The notes under the pieces are model-generated. The model was not told where the DNA came from and searched no databases. It saw nothing but the letters and a program-made list of their open reading frames with translations. The position numbers were made by a program, and so were the translations under genes. Positions 53,981 through 63,926 of a stretch of DNA of 64,000 nt are shown here, piece by piece. Each line of letters starts with the position of its first letter. Positions within the stretch are counted from its first letter, which is position 1. The stretch is taken from assembly GCF_014705705.1 (NCBI RefSeq), contig NZ_JACXLD010000004.1:1-64000 (forward strand), written 5' to 3'. This stretch comes from Spongiibacter pelagi. GTDB lineage: Bacteria > Pseudomonadota > Gammaproteobacteria > Pseudomonadales > Spongiibacteraceae.

Positions 53981-54400
53981 ATGGCGCTACCCAGCATCTC
54001 AGCGCAAGACCAGCGGCGTATCGAGCGACTGATTTCCAACTGGAAAGGCAAACTGACTTGGAAACTGCTTGCGAAGGCGATTGAGCTTGAACTGGAGATC
54101 AAAACAACACGCCAAACGCTTTGTACCTATAGAGGAATTTACACTGCTTATTCGAACCGAAAAAGCGACCTTCGCGGCGTTACTCCTGAGGTTGTGGCTA
54201 GCATCACTCGGTCAGATATTAATGCCCAGGAGCGCATAGCACGCCTCGAAAAGGAAGTTCGCGATTTGGAAGAAAAGAACGCCCAACAATTACGAATGAT
54301 TGATCGTATTTTTGCCAACGCAACCGCTATTCCGAATCTTGACCTTCGAGATCTCGTAAAGGAAAGACCTGAAGAACTTAATGTGAGACCGAAAGTATGA
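53981..54400 (+). CDS. Small coiled-coil accessory protein (TnpC/GmtX-like position)
   Basis: A 139-aa protein whose ATG directly follows the stop of recombinase 3 (TAAATG). The first ~70 residues are helical and basic ([43 protein letters not shown]), suggesting DNA binding. The region ~80-110 is a heptad coiled coil ([30 protein letters not shown]). Size, position and layout match the small third proteins of Tn554 (TnpC) and Gamma-Mobile-Trio (GmtX) systems, which help orient or regulate integration. Family membership is not proven. Its stop overlaps the ttcA start as ATGA. Confidence 0.82.
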   Translation: MALPSISAQDQRRIERLISNWKGKLTWKLLAKAIELELEIKTTRQTLCTYRGIYTAYSNRKSDLRGVTPEVVASITRSDINAQERIARLEKEVRDLEEKNAQQLRMIDRIFANATAIPNLDLRDLVKERPEELNVRPKV

Positions 54401-55239
54401 CAAACGCTGGAAAACGCCTTAAAAAGATATATCGTTTGGTAGGGAGAGCCGTTTCAGATTATCAAATGATAGAGGATGGCGATAAAATTATGGCGGCGAT
54501 AAGTGGGGGGAAAGACTCATTTTTAATGCTAGATGCACTGCTGCACTTACAGCGAGTCGCAAAAGTAAAATTTGAGGTTGTTGCTGTAAATATGGATCAA
54601 AAACAACCAGGCTTCCCTGAGGATGTGCTTCCAAGATATTTGGAAGAAAACAATATCCCATACTTTATTCTGGAAAAAGATACCTATTCTATCGTCAAAG
54701 CGAAAGTTCCAGAGGGAAAGACAACTTGTGCGCTCTGTAGTCGCCTGAGAAGGGGCAGCCTTTACGGTTTTTCGGAAGAGATCGGGGCAACAAAAATTGC
54801 TCTGGGTCATCACATGGACGACATTGTTGAGACAATGTTTCTCAATATGTTTTTTCAGGCTAAATTATCAGCTATGCCGCCAAAATTGTTGAGCGACGAC
54901 AAGCGGAATATCATTATCCGTCCTCTTGCATATTGTCGTGAAAAAGATATCGAAAAGGTTGCTAGGGATCGAGCCTATCCGATAATACCCTGCAATTTGT
55001 GTGGTTCCCAAGAAGGCTTAAAGCGCCAAGCAGCCAAAACAATGTTGGAAGAGTGGGACGCACAAGACCCGGATCGTGTGGTTAATATTTTCCGCAGTCT
55101 TCAGACGGTTAAGCCCTCTCAGCTTGCCGACACTAGTCTATTTGACTTTGCCTCGCTCCATATTGAGCGTCCTGCTCTGATACCCGTAACAAATCTTGCG
55201 GACGAGGTGAATACTGAAAGCCTCTTGAAGGAAGCCTAG
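54397..55239 (+). CDS. ttcA: Element-borne tRNA 2-thiocytidine synthetase TtcA
   Basis: A complete 280-aa TtcA that thiolates C32 of certain tRNAs using ATP and an iron-sulfur cluster. The PP-loop SGGKDS is intact at 36-41. The cluster cysteines are in [16 protein letters not shown] (~112-115) and [12 protein letters not shown] (~206). [27 protein letters not shown] is the family core. The N-terminus differs strongly from the broken chromosomal copy ([22 protein letters not shown]), and the gene is visibly richer in A/T than its surroundings, so it is imported rather than a duplicate. Its ATG overlaps the previous recombinase-operon gene. It most likely restores the function destroyed by insertion. 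Confidence 0.95.
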   Translation: MTNAGKRLKKIYRLVGRAVSDYQMIEDGDKIMAAISGGKDSFLMLDALLHLQRVAKVKFEVVAVNMDQKQPGFPEDVLPRYLEENNIPYFILEKDTYSIVKAKVPEGKTTCALCSRLRRGSLYGFSEEIGATKIALGHHMDDIVETMFLNMFFQAKLSAMPPKLLSDDKRNIIIRPLAYCREKDIEKVARDRAYPIIPCNLCGSQEGLKRQAAKTMLEEWDAQDPDRVVNIFRSLQTVKPSQLADTSLFDFASLHIERPALIPVTNLADEVNTESLLKEA

Positions 55240-55279
55240 AGGCGTAATGATAGTAACGTTTCGGGCAATTGCGTTGGCG

Positions 55280-55299
55280 GGGGAGCTATGAGGCTCCCC
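55280..55299. terminator. Hairpin after the element ttcA, possible operon end
   Basis: GGGGAGC pairs with GCTCCCC across a 6-base loop, 40 bases after the ttcA stop and 40 before the convergent restriction remnant. There is no T run on the plus strand, so termination is only suggested. Confidence 0.45.
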
Positions 55300-55339
55300 A
55301 GTCTAGGGAAAGGTTTACGCAAGTTCTGATATTCAATTT

Positions 55340-56864
55340 CTAGAGTAATACTCTAAATTGCCTCTTGTCGGCATCCGATGATTTCAGGATACGGTACTCC
55401 ATCCCGCTTGCCACCGCGATTTGCTGGGCAAAGTCCTTCTTGGCCTGTACAACAGCGTCCTCGATCTGGTTGTCGGCCTTCACCTCGACGATAACGTACT
55501 TCAGGCTGCCATCTGCTTCTTCACGTTGAAAAATGAAGTCAGGGTAGTAGCTGCGCACAGTCCGTGAATCGGGGTCGATGTACTGTATGAAGAAATCGGA
55601 CTGGCCGTGTGTCAGCATTCCGGTGAAGTAGAGCTTTTTGACACGCTTCTCGCGTAGCAGATCCCAGAATAGCCAGTTCTCCGAGCCGGAGTCGAAGCAG
55701 TAGGTGTCGAGGTGGAAGCTCTTGGCGCGCTCTTCATCGTTGATCTTCTCGTCGTGCATCCGAACGATCTTATCCTTCGCCGCCGACATCTCGTAGTAGC
55801 CGTTCGGGGGCAGCTTAATCAGATCGACCTCGTGCTCCTCGGTTTGCTGCGATTCGTCCAAGTCGTAGAGCTGGCGGAACAGGCGCGGTATGATTTCGTC
55901 GTAGAGAAGCTCGTTGAACTCATTGGTGATGGCCACCAGCTCGTCGGAACCCTCTTTCGTCTTGGCTAGCAGTTCCTCGATCTCCAGCGGACACCGGTTC
56001 AGATAGCGGGATACCTCGGCCACAAGCGATAGTTGTGAGAAGGTTCGCTTCTTCCGGCGCGATGTGAGATCAAAGGTGCGGCTGCCGGAAGCGAGTGCCG
56101 CGTCGACGGCGGTCAAACCATCCTGCTGAGTTTCGATCAGACGGTATTTCTCGACCAGTTCGCCCCACTTCTGCGCATCCGCTCGCTCGGGCATCAACGC
56201 TTGCCCCGTCAACAACTGCTTTTCGCGTATCTCGTATTGCTTTCGCACACGCACTAGCTTGATCTTGACCGGCGGCTCAACCACGCGCACCTCCACGCGC
56301 TCCTTGTCCTTGCCGGTTTTCTGCAGCTCGTCCGCGCTGATGCGGAAGTTCTGCTGCAGCTCGTCGTTCAGGGTGTTGAGGTTGTCCTCGGAGAGGAAGA
56401 CATTACCAGTGTGCTGAGCCTGCCCGATAGCCCTTAGACAGCGCATGGTGGCTTGAAGTACGAATACCTTCGATTTAGGCGAACGAAATAGTCCAACGCC
56501 AAACAGCGAGCGGCAGTTCCAGCCTTCCCGGCCCTTGTTGACCAGCAGGATGAACTGCTTTTCCGATCCTTCGGTGTCGAGCCGGTTAAATTCGCGGATG
56601 TCATCGTTAGTGGTAATCTTGCTGTCACCCACGTTGATCAGAATACGCGAGGTCGGGATGCCGTGTTTGAGAAGCGCTCGCTCCACAGCAGGTTTCAGCT
56701 CTTCGGTCAGCTCTTCAACTGTTGCGGCGAAGAACGCCAGTTTGGGCAGCAAGCCTTCCGGGCGCAGTTCGCCAGACTCTTTCAGGAAGTTCTCGATGGC
56801 GATGTCGACAAACTCGTCAGTGCGGGTGTTGGCGTAGCCGTGGAGCGTAACCTTCTTGAGGAAG
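55340..56864 (-). pseudogene. 3' remnant of a DEAD/DEAH restriction enzyme, cut by the IS
   Basis: The reading frame runs open from the IS end at 56864 (HFLKKVTLHGYANTRTDE) to a stop at 55340, about 507 codons with no proper start. It contains superfamily 2 helicase motifs V and VI (LLVNKGREGWNC, VLQATMRCLRAIG) and a C-terminal PD-(D/E)xK-like nuclease (SYYPDFIFQ...YVIVEVKADN). The N-terminal ATPase half with Walker A and DEAD box is missing. The layout is that of type III Res-like or BPTD_3080-type restriction endonucleases. The modification partner is not in the window. The GC-rich codon use differs from the recombinase operon next door. Confidence 0.85.
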
Positions 56865-56872
56865 TGTAGTGG

Positions 56873-58049
<1,177 letters not shown>

Positions 58050-58116
58050 TGGGTCACCTGTAATCGAATGAGGTGATGCTATCACCTCTAATTAGGTGGC
58101 CAAATTCACTATGCCA

Positions 58117-59124
58117 CTACATGATGCTGTTATCGTAATTTTTATAACCGAGAATCGAGTTAATTTTTGGATGGATTGGAGAAACAAGCTTAATACCGGT
58201 GCGGCGTTCTTTGGGTACATGTGAAAAGCCGGTGCGCTCAGTAATATCTCCCGATATCGAGAGAGACCCGATCGAAAGGGGGCGTTGCGCATGCAGCTCA
58301 AGATGAGGCCTGGACTGCCACCCGGAGTCGGTTAGTGGACCATCAAATTCGCCGGGAATGAGATTTCTCAATACGGCGGTGATATCCCATGAAGCCCATT
58401 TTTTGGTTAGCCCTATATCGATATTGCCAAAATGATGCTCGTTGCTGTCGCGACTGGGATCGAAAAGATCGTCGTCTTCGTGCTCCACCAATCGGAGTTT
58501 TCGTTCATGCACGATAATGTATTGGTATTTGAAGCTGGCGCCGAAATTGAAACCCTTTAGCCAGTTGACGTTGAAGCGTTTCATTAAAGCCAGATCGATT
58601 ACCGCTACACCGGCGGTTTCTATCGTGGATTCCAGATCGGCTGGCATGAGACCCGCGGTCATCGTTGCCAATTGCAGTCGCTGTTCGTCCTCGGGGTCGT
58701 AGACAAAGGTGCCGGCGAATCGCCCTTGGCCACAAGCACACAGGTGCCAACCTTCTGGTAGCAATGGCGCATCAAATAGTACCGCGAAATTAGCTCGACC
58801 CGTAGCGAATTGACCATCCAGCTCTTTCATCTCCGCGATAAGAGAGTCGGTTTCGAAGTCGAGTAATAACACACCGGATTCGGAACGATCACCGAGCCCT
58901 CTTGCTTGTTCAGCTAAATCCAGCACTTCACTCAGGAATCTGTCATTGTCAGTAATGCGAACACGCCCTGTAATGCCCAGTAATGGCGGGCTATCGCTCT
59001 GTTTATCCGGTAAAAGTGACGGGGAAAACGCTGCCGCTACTAATTGCGCCTGTTGGGCGATTGCGACAGGCACTTGCGTACTTAGCCGGATGCAAGTAAC
59101 CAGGATGATAAATGGATGTTTCAC
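58117..59124 (-). CDS. TraF-like outer-membrane barrel protein, 3' end cut by the IS
   Basis: A 335-aa exported protein (signal peptide within residues 1-24) resembling the TraF_2 family of conjugation-linked barrels. The blocks SPSLLPD near 35, ETAGVAVIDLALMKRFN and FGASFKYQYIIVHERKLRLVEHEDDD are typical, as is WDITAVLRNLIPGEFDGP. The stop codon TAG comes from the IS terminal repeat, so the last strands of the barrel (perhaps ~40 residues, inferred) are missing. It overlaps the RND gene by ATGA, so it belongs to that efflux operon. Function is uncertain. Confidence 0.75.
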   Translation of the reverse strand: MKHPFIILVTCIRLSTQVPVAIAQQAQLVAAAFSPSLLPDKQSDSPPLLGITGRVRITDNDRFLSEVLDLAEQARGLGDRSESGVLLLDFETDSLIAEMKELDGQFATGRANFAVLFDAPLLPEGWHLCACGQGRFAGTFVYDPEDEQRLQLATMTAGLMPADLESTIETAGVAVIDLALMKRFNVNWLKGFNFGASFKYQYIIVHERKLRLVEHEDDDLFDPSRDSNEHHFGNIDIGLTKKWASWDITAVLRNLIPGEFDGPLTDSGWQSRPHLELHAQRPLSIGSLSISGDITERTGFSHVPKERRTGIKLVSPIHPKINSILGYKNYDNSIM

Positions 59125-62100
59125 GCACGCTTCCTTAGCGCTACGCTTTTAAATTTTCTTAGCGATCGTGCGGCATCGTCCGCGATCACATAGGCGGCTG
59201 GTAAAACCAGAAGCGTGAGAATTGTCGACGAAGACATACCACCGATGACAAGAAAACCGACTGGATTACGGAGTTCAGAGCCGTCGCTATTCGCTAACGC
59301 CACAGGCACCATGCCCAAGACAGTGGACAAAGCAGTCATTAGTACTGGCCGTAGTCGCTGAGGGCCTGCACTCAACACCGCGTCCCTCGACGCTTTCCCT
59401 GCCTCGCGGAACTGATTTGCAAGGTCTACAAGCAGGATGCCATTTTTCATGACAAGCCCCATGAGCGCAATGAGTGCAATCTGAACAAAAATGTTCAAAG
59501 GTTGATTGAAAAAATAGAGCATTGAGAAAGCGCCTATAAAAGAGAGGGGAGCCGTGACCATGACAATTAGGGGCTGCACAAAGCTGTTAAATAAGCTCGC
59601 CAGGATCATGTAAAGCGACACGAGGGCTAAAACGAAGGCGAAAATAATCGCGTCTGTGCTGTCCTGCATGCGTCGGGCTTGACCAAGGTATAGGCCGGAA
59701 TAACCTTCGGGCAGGCCGACCTCAGCGACGATGCGGTCTAGCTCCTCTGTTGCAGTCCCGAGCGCAACGCCAGGCTTTGTGTTGGCGAAAATACCAATTT
59801 TTCGGGATCGAGACTGGCGCTCAATCTGGGCTGGGCCTGAAGCAAAGCGAAGGTCGGCCACATTGGCAAAATCAATGAGCGATCTGTCCGACGCCCGCGA
59901 TTGAATGAGCTCGACCCAGCGCATGTCAGCGCGGTCGTCTTCCTCCATCTGGGCGCGCACCTCGATCCTTTCTCCATTTTCCTCATAGGAAGTGACCTCT
60001 ATCCCGCCCAGCATAATACGCGCGTTGTTGGCAAGGCTTTTGATCGAGACGCCTAAATCTGCCGCTTTGGCACGATCGACATCAATTTGTAGTTCTGGGC
60101 GGCCAATTTTGTACGTAGAGTGTATATCCGCATAAATGCCGGTTTCTCGCATACGTCGCATGACCTCGTCGGTAATCCGTTCAAGCTCCCCCAGATCTGA
60201 ACCGGTCAACGCATATTCCATATCAAAGGACGTAAGACCGCCACCGGTCATGATGGGCATTTCAGAAACAGAGATCGTTTTGGCCTCGGGTATAACCTTG
60301 TAGAGCACCTGGCGCGCTTCGGCCATAACGTCAAATTGATCCGATAAGCGATCTTTTTTGTGGACAAGTTTGAGAAAATAACTAATCTCGTTCACCCGCT
60401 CGGTCTGGTTGCCGCCGACGGTGAAGAATACGTTATCAACGTGTTTTATTTTTGCGAGCTCAGCGGCAGCGCGCTTCGCAAGCTCTCGTGACTGGGATAT
60501 GCCTGCGCCTTGCTCCAATTCAACGTCGGCGATGAACTCTGACCTGTCAAGCGAAGGGATAAAATCGATGGCCAAGCGTTGAGCGACGAGCACGCCAATC
60601 ACCACGGAACCCAGCGCGGCCGCGACCACAAAATAGCGATAGCGAATGGAAATGCTCAGCATTCGGCTATACCAGTTTTCCAGGCGCGATAGAGCCCGAT
60701 CGATTAGGGAGCTAATTGCGCCTTTGTGCGCTTGTGGTTTTAAAATTCGAGCACACAGCGCAGGTGTGAGCGTGAGCGACACGAGCAGCGACACTCCAAT
60801 GGAAAACACTACCGTTAATCCATATTCACGGAAAAAACGGCCAATCACCCCTTCCATAAAAGCGATGGGCACGTAAACCGCCATGATTGCTACTGTCGCT
60901 GCAATGACCGCACCGCCCACCCGATCGACGCCGTGGGAGGCTGCGTTCGCCGGGCTCATGCCGCCTTCTATTTCCCGCTGAATACTTTCTAGCACAACAA
61001 TGGCATCGTCCACCAGAAGACCGATGGCCATGGCGAGGGCAATCAGCGTCATCATGTTGATGGTGAAGTCTGCGGTATAGAAGGCAAAAAAAGTAGCAAT
61101 TAAAGCACATGGCATGGCGATAGAGACAATCAGCGTTGCCCCTATACTGAGGAGAAAGAACCAGGTGACGATAGCTACGAGACCGATGGCAAATATCATG
61201 TCCGCAAATGTGTCTCGAATGCCGGCCTCGGTGAAGAGAGATGCATCTTGAGCTGTGACGATAGTTGTTCCCTCTGGCGCTAAAGCCCGCACCTCATCGA
61301 GTGCCTCTTTTACGGCGTTGGCGACTTCGACGACGTTTGTGCCAGATTGCCTGCGAATATCAAGGGAAATACCGGTGCGGCCGTCTAACTCCGCGTAGGT
61401 GCGCTCGTCTTCCAACCCATCCTCGATGCGGGACACATCACCGAGCTTTACAGGCGCTTGACGGTCAAATGCGACGATGAGCTCTTCGAATTCACGGATT
61501 GAACCGACCTCGCCTTTTGTTTTAACGCCGAATTCGCGATCTTTCATCTCGGTTTCCATGCGGCCGCCTGGTACTTCCACATGTTCTCGCTTTATAGCCT
61601 GAACTACTTCATCGGCGGTTAGACCATAAGCGCGCAGGCGTTCTGCATTTAGCCAAATTCGTATTTGCCGTTCACGTCCACCAACGACTGTTACAGTTCC
61701 GACGCCGGTAACGCGTTGGAGGCGATTCTTAACGGTGTCCTCTGCAAACACTGTCAGTTCGCTGATTGGCACCGTACTTGCGATCATGACGGACAAAATC
61801 GGCGCAGATGCAGGATCGACTTTCTCAACAATGGGTGGCTCGATATCTAAGGGCAAATTACGCCGTGCAACGTCCAGCTTGTCCCGGACATCCTGGACCT
61901 TAACATCGAGGTTGTCCTCCATCTCAAATTCGAGAAAGATTTGTGACAGTCCTTCTGAGCTCACAGAACGGAGAAGTTTGAGGCCCGCTATGGTGTTTAC
62001 AGCTTCTTCAATGACATCAGTGACTTCGGTCTCAATAGTTTCCGGCGATGCCCCCTCGAGCGCTGTGGTTACAGATACGTAGGGTATGTCCAGTTCGGGG

Positions 62101-62210
62101 AAAAAATTAACACCTAGACGTGCTAGCGAAATCGATCCAAGTACAACCAGTGCACCGATTAGCATGGTTGCAAAGACCGGTCGTCGGATAGACAGATCGG
62201 AAATCCACAT
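59121..62210 (-). CDS. RND-family efflux permease (HAE1/AcrB-like)
   Basis: A 1029-aa inner-membrane pump with 12 predicted helices and two large periplasmic loops. The N-terminus MWISDLSIRRPVFATMLIGALVVLGSISL and the FFPELDIPYV segment are typical. The proton-relay pair DD lies near 400 in GLLVDDAIVVLESI. The second-half helices include SLYMILASLFNSFVQPLIVM and LMGLVMKNGILLVD. It overlaps the fusion protein gene by one base and the TraF-like gene by four. The substrate cannot be read from sequence; hydrophobic compounds are usual for this class. Confidence 0.93.
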   Translation of the reverse strand: MWISDLSIRRPVFATMLIGALVVLGSISLARLGVNFFPELDIPYVSVTTALEGASPETIETEVTDVIEEAVNTIAGLKLLRSVSSEGLSQIFLEFEMEDNLDVKVQDVRDKLDVARRNLPLDIEPPIVEKVDPASAPILSVMIASTVPISELTVFAEDTVKNRLQRVTGVGTVTVVGGRERQIRIWLNAERLRAYGLTADEVVQAIKREHVEVPGGRMETEMKDREFGVKTKGEVGSIREFEELIVAFDRQAPVKLGDVSRIEDGLEDERTYAELDGRTGISLDIRRQSGTNVVEVANAVKEALDEVRALAPEGTTIVTAQDASLFTEAGIRDTFADMIFAIGLVAIVTWFFLLSIGATLIVSIAMPCALIATFFAFYTADFTINMMTLIALAMAIGLLVDDAIVVLESIQREIEGGMSPANAASHGVDRVGGAVIAATVAIMAVYVPIAFMEGVIGRFFREYGLTVVFSIGVSLLVSLTLTPALCARILKPQAHKGAISSLIDRALSRLENWYSRMLSISIRYRYFVVAAALGSVVIGVLVAQRLAIDFIPSLDRSEFIADVELEQGAGISQSRELAKRAAAELAKIKHVDNVFFTVGGNQTERVNEISYFLKLVHKKDRLSDQFDVMAEARQVLYKVIPEAKTISVSEMPIMTGGGLTSFDMEYALTGSDLGELERITDEVMRRMRETGIYADIHSTYKIGRPELQIDVDRAKAADLGVSIKSLANNARIMLGGIEVTSYEENGERIEVRAQMEEDDRADMRWVELIQSRASDRSLIDFANVADLRFASGPAQIERQSRSRKIGIFANTKPGVALGTATEELDRIVAEVGLPEGYSGLYLGQARRMQDSTDAIIFAFVLALVSLYMILASLFNSFVQPLIVMVTAPLSFIGAFSMLYFFNQPLNIFVQIALIALMGLVMKNGILLVDLANQFREAGKASRDAVLSAGPQRLRPVLMTALSTVLGMVPVALANSDGSELRNPVGFLVIGGMSSSTILTLLVLPAAYVIADDAARSLRKFKSVALRKRA

Positions 62211-63343
62211 CAGTTTTCCAATCCTTCTTTTCTGGTCATGACGACATCGTCAGAAACGTCAGTAAGGTGCGAGCTCGGCAATACGCGCATGCCGGCCTCC
62301 AGTCCACTAAGCACCTCAACCGAATCAGTGTTGTGGTCACGTGTTGTTAAGTGGCGTATTCTTGCCTTGCCATCTTCGTAGAGCAAGACATAGGGGTCGT
62401 TGGGCGGGCCACGCAATAAAGAACGGGGGAGGAGAACGACTTTGTGCGGCTTGGGAAAAATCTCGGCTCGCGCGAAAAGGCCCGGTTTGATTTTGTAGCC
62501 GTCATTGGTGATAACTGAACGTGCGTCAATCGACCGAGAGGCTATATCGATTCGGTCGTTAATAATGTGAATCTCAGATTCAATTACATCCGGTATACCA
62601 TCGATACGGATTTCGACTTTCGTGCCTAACGTGATTTCGGGTAAGTACTTGGCAGCTATACTCCAGACGGCTACGACAGGATCGGCTTTTTTTACCTGGA
62701 CCACGGCCGAGTTTCCCATGCCTGAGGCTCGGCTTGAGATGAAAACGCCTTCGTCCACAAACCGTTCGGTGATTACGCCGGTGTAGGGCGCGCGGGCAAT
62801 AGCATCTTCAAGACTCTGTTCAACCTGGGCGAGTTTTGACTTTGTAATATCGACACGGGCTCTCGCAGTTTCTAAAGCGGCGGCCGAGGTGTCAAATTGC
62901 GCTGCTGAAGCTACTCCCTTGTTGCGCAGATTGGAGACCCGATTAAATTCAATCTTTGCCTTTCGAAATTCGGCCGCGTATAGGGCGGATGAAGCAGCGA
63001 GTTCCTGCTTTTGTAACCTGAGTACGACGTCTCGCGTTCGAAACAAGGCGTCGCCAGCTTTCACTCGATCGCCAACGCGCACATAGATTTCCTCAATCGT
63101 TCCTTCGATCTTGGGGCCAATATTGCTGGATTTTGCAGCCATTATCGTACCGGTTGCCAAAATGGGTTTTACAACGTTTTCAGTAGTGACGGTATGTAAG
63201 GCGAATTGGGATGGTTGAGAGTGCTCGGATGGCGGTGCTTGCTCAGTAATTTCGTTCTCTGCCGATGCAAATGCTTTGCCACTATGAAAAGCGGCGATCA
63301 GTGGCAGCGACACAAGAAAAATCGATTTGCTGATAAGGCGCAA
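62210..63343 (-). CDS. RND efflux periplasmic adaptor (membrane fusion protein)
   Basis: A 377-aa adaptor starting at TTG 63343, preceded by AGAGGG. This start gives a clean signal peptide (RLISKSIFLVSLPLIAAFHSGKAFA) and lies 25 bases inside the predicted transcript; upstream ATGs at 63391 and 63376 fall in or before the promoter. The lipoyl halves are GTIEEIYVRVGDRVKAGDALFR and AIARAPYTGVITERFVDEGVFI with the hairpin between them. The beta-barrel and membrane-proximal domains follow (VIESEIHIINDRID, LFARAEIFPKPHKVVLLPRSLL). It joins the RND permease to an outer-membrane partner. Confidence 0.9.
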   Translation of the reverse strand: MRLISKSIFLVSLPLIAAFHSGKAFASAENEITEQAPPSEHSQPSQFALHTVTTENVVKPILATGTIMAAKSSNIGPKIEGTIEEIYVRVGDRVKAGDALFRTRDVVLRLQKQELAASSALYAAEFRKAKIEFNRVSNLRNKGVASAAQFDTSAAALETARARVDITKSKLAQVEQSLEDAIARAPYTGVITERFVDEGVFISSRASGMGNSAVVQVKKADPVVAVWSIAAKYLPEITLGTKVEIRIDGIPDVIESEIHIINDRIDIASRSIDARSVITNDGYKIKPGLFARAEIFPKPHKVVLLPRSLLRGPPNDPYVLLYEDGKARIRHLTTRDHNTDSVEVLSGLEAGMRVLPSSHLTDVSDDVVMTRKEGLEN

Positions 63344-63368
63344 TGGAATACCCTCTTGCAATAAGGCG

Positions 63369-63403
63369 TTGTACATACTATAAGTATACATAACATATGT
63401 AAA
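63369..63403. promoter_or_regulatory. Overlapping divergent promoters with probable MarR operator
   Basis: On the minus strand TTTACA (63398-63403), 17 bases and TAGTAT (63375-63380) face the efflux operon. On the plus strand TTGTAC (63369-63374), 16 bases and TAACAT (63391-63396) face the MarR gene. An imperfect dyad, TAAGTATACATA, is centred on GTATAC at 63384-63389, so one bound dimer could shut both. The promoters are strong matches; the operator is inferred. Confidence 0.65.
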
Positions 63404-63416
63404 CAGAGGTTATTCC

Positions 63417-63926
63417 ATGAAGCGAGAGGACTTGGAGTGGAATTTAGGGTACCTGCTAGACGATGCAGCGCGGCTGATGAGGCGGGCCTTCGATGCGCGA
63501 ATCAGACACTTGGGTTTGACGCGAGCACAGTGGTTTGTGCTTGCACAGCTTTATCGGGAAGATGGGTACACCCAGACTAATCTTGCGAAACTGGCGGATA
63601 TGGACAGGGCCACGCTGGGCAAAGTTGTCGACCGCCTCCAGGAAAAGGGCTTAATTGAGCGACGTCCCCACCCTGAAGACAGGCGGGCCAATCTTATCTA
63701 CATCACAAAAGCATTTGATCGGCTGGTCGCGCCAATGCGTGCAGAATCAATACGACTCTACTCCGACGCCCTGCGCGGGCTTAGTGTCAAGCAGTGCGAG
63801 CAATTTACCGCTATGTTAGCCAAGGTCCGCGAAAATTTAATCGGTAAGGCAGAGATTGAAAATGATGGTGTTAGCGAAATGGATTCGTATATGCCACGCA
63901 TGGTCGGCGTCCGTGAGCTTACCTGA
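63417..63926 (+). CDS. MarR-family regulator, probable repressor of the efflux operon
   Basis: A 169-aa winged-helix protein with AGAGG upstream of ATG 63417. LGLTRAQWFVLAQLYREDGYTQTNLAKLADMDRATLGKVVDRLQEKGLIERRPHPEDRRANLIYIT is the MarR DNA-binding region (~35-105), with the wing at HPEDRRAN. It is divergent from the fusion protein-RND-TraF-like operon and shares its promoter region. Control by a pump substrate is the usual scheme. The remaining 74 bases of the window show nothing. Confidence 0.92.
   Translation: MKREDLEWNLGYLLDDAARLMRRAFDARIRHLGLTRAQWFVLAQLYREDGYTQTNLAKLADMDRATLGKVVDRLQEKGLIERRPHPEDRRANLIYITKAFDRLVAPMRAESIRLYSDALRGLSVKQCEQFTAMLAKVRENLIGKAEIENDGVSEMDSYMPRMVGVRELT

Noticed and set aside
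54397-55239. Element ttcA as a simple duplication of the chromosomal gene
   Set aside because: The first ~43 residues of the two copies differ at about half the positions, and base use differs, so it is an imported homologue.
55280-55299. Right end of the island at the hairpin after ttcA
   Set aside because: No ttcA 3' sequence or junction repeat follows, and foreign-looking genes continue.
59009-59016. CCGGTAAA near 59,009 as a right attachment site
   Set aside because: It lies inside the coding sequence of the TraF-like gene, with no ttcA sequence beside it. Probably chance.
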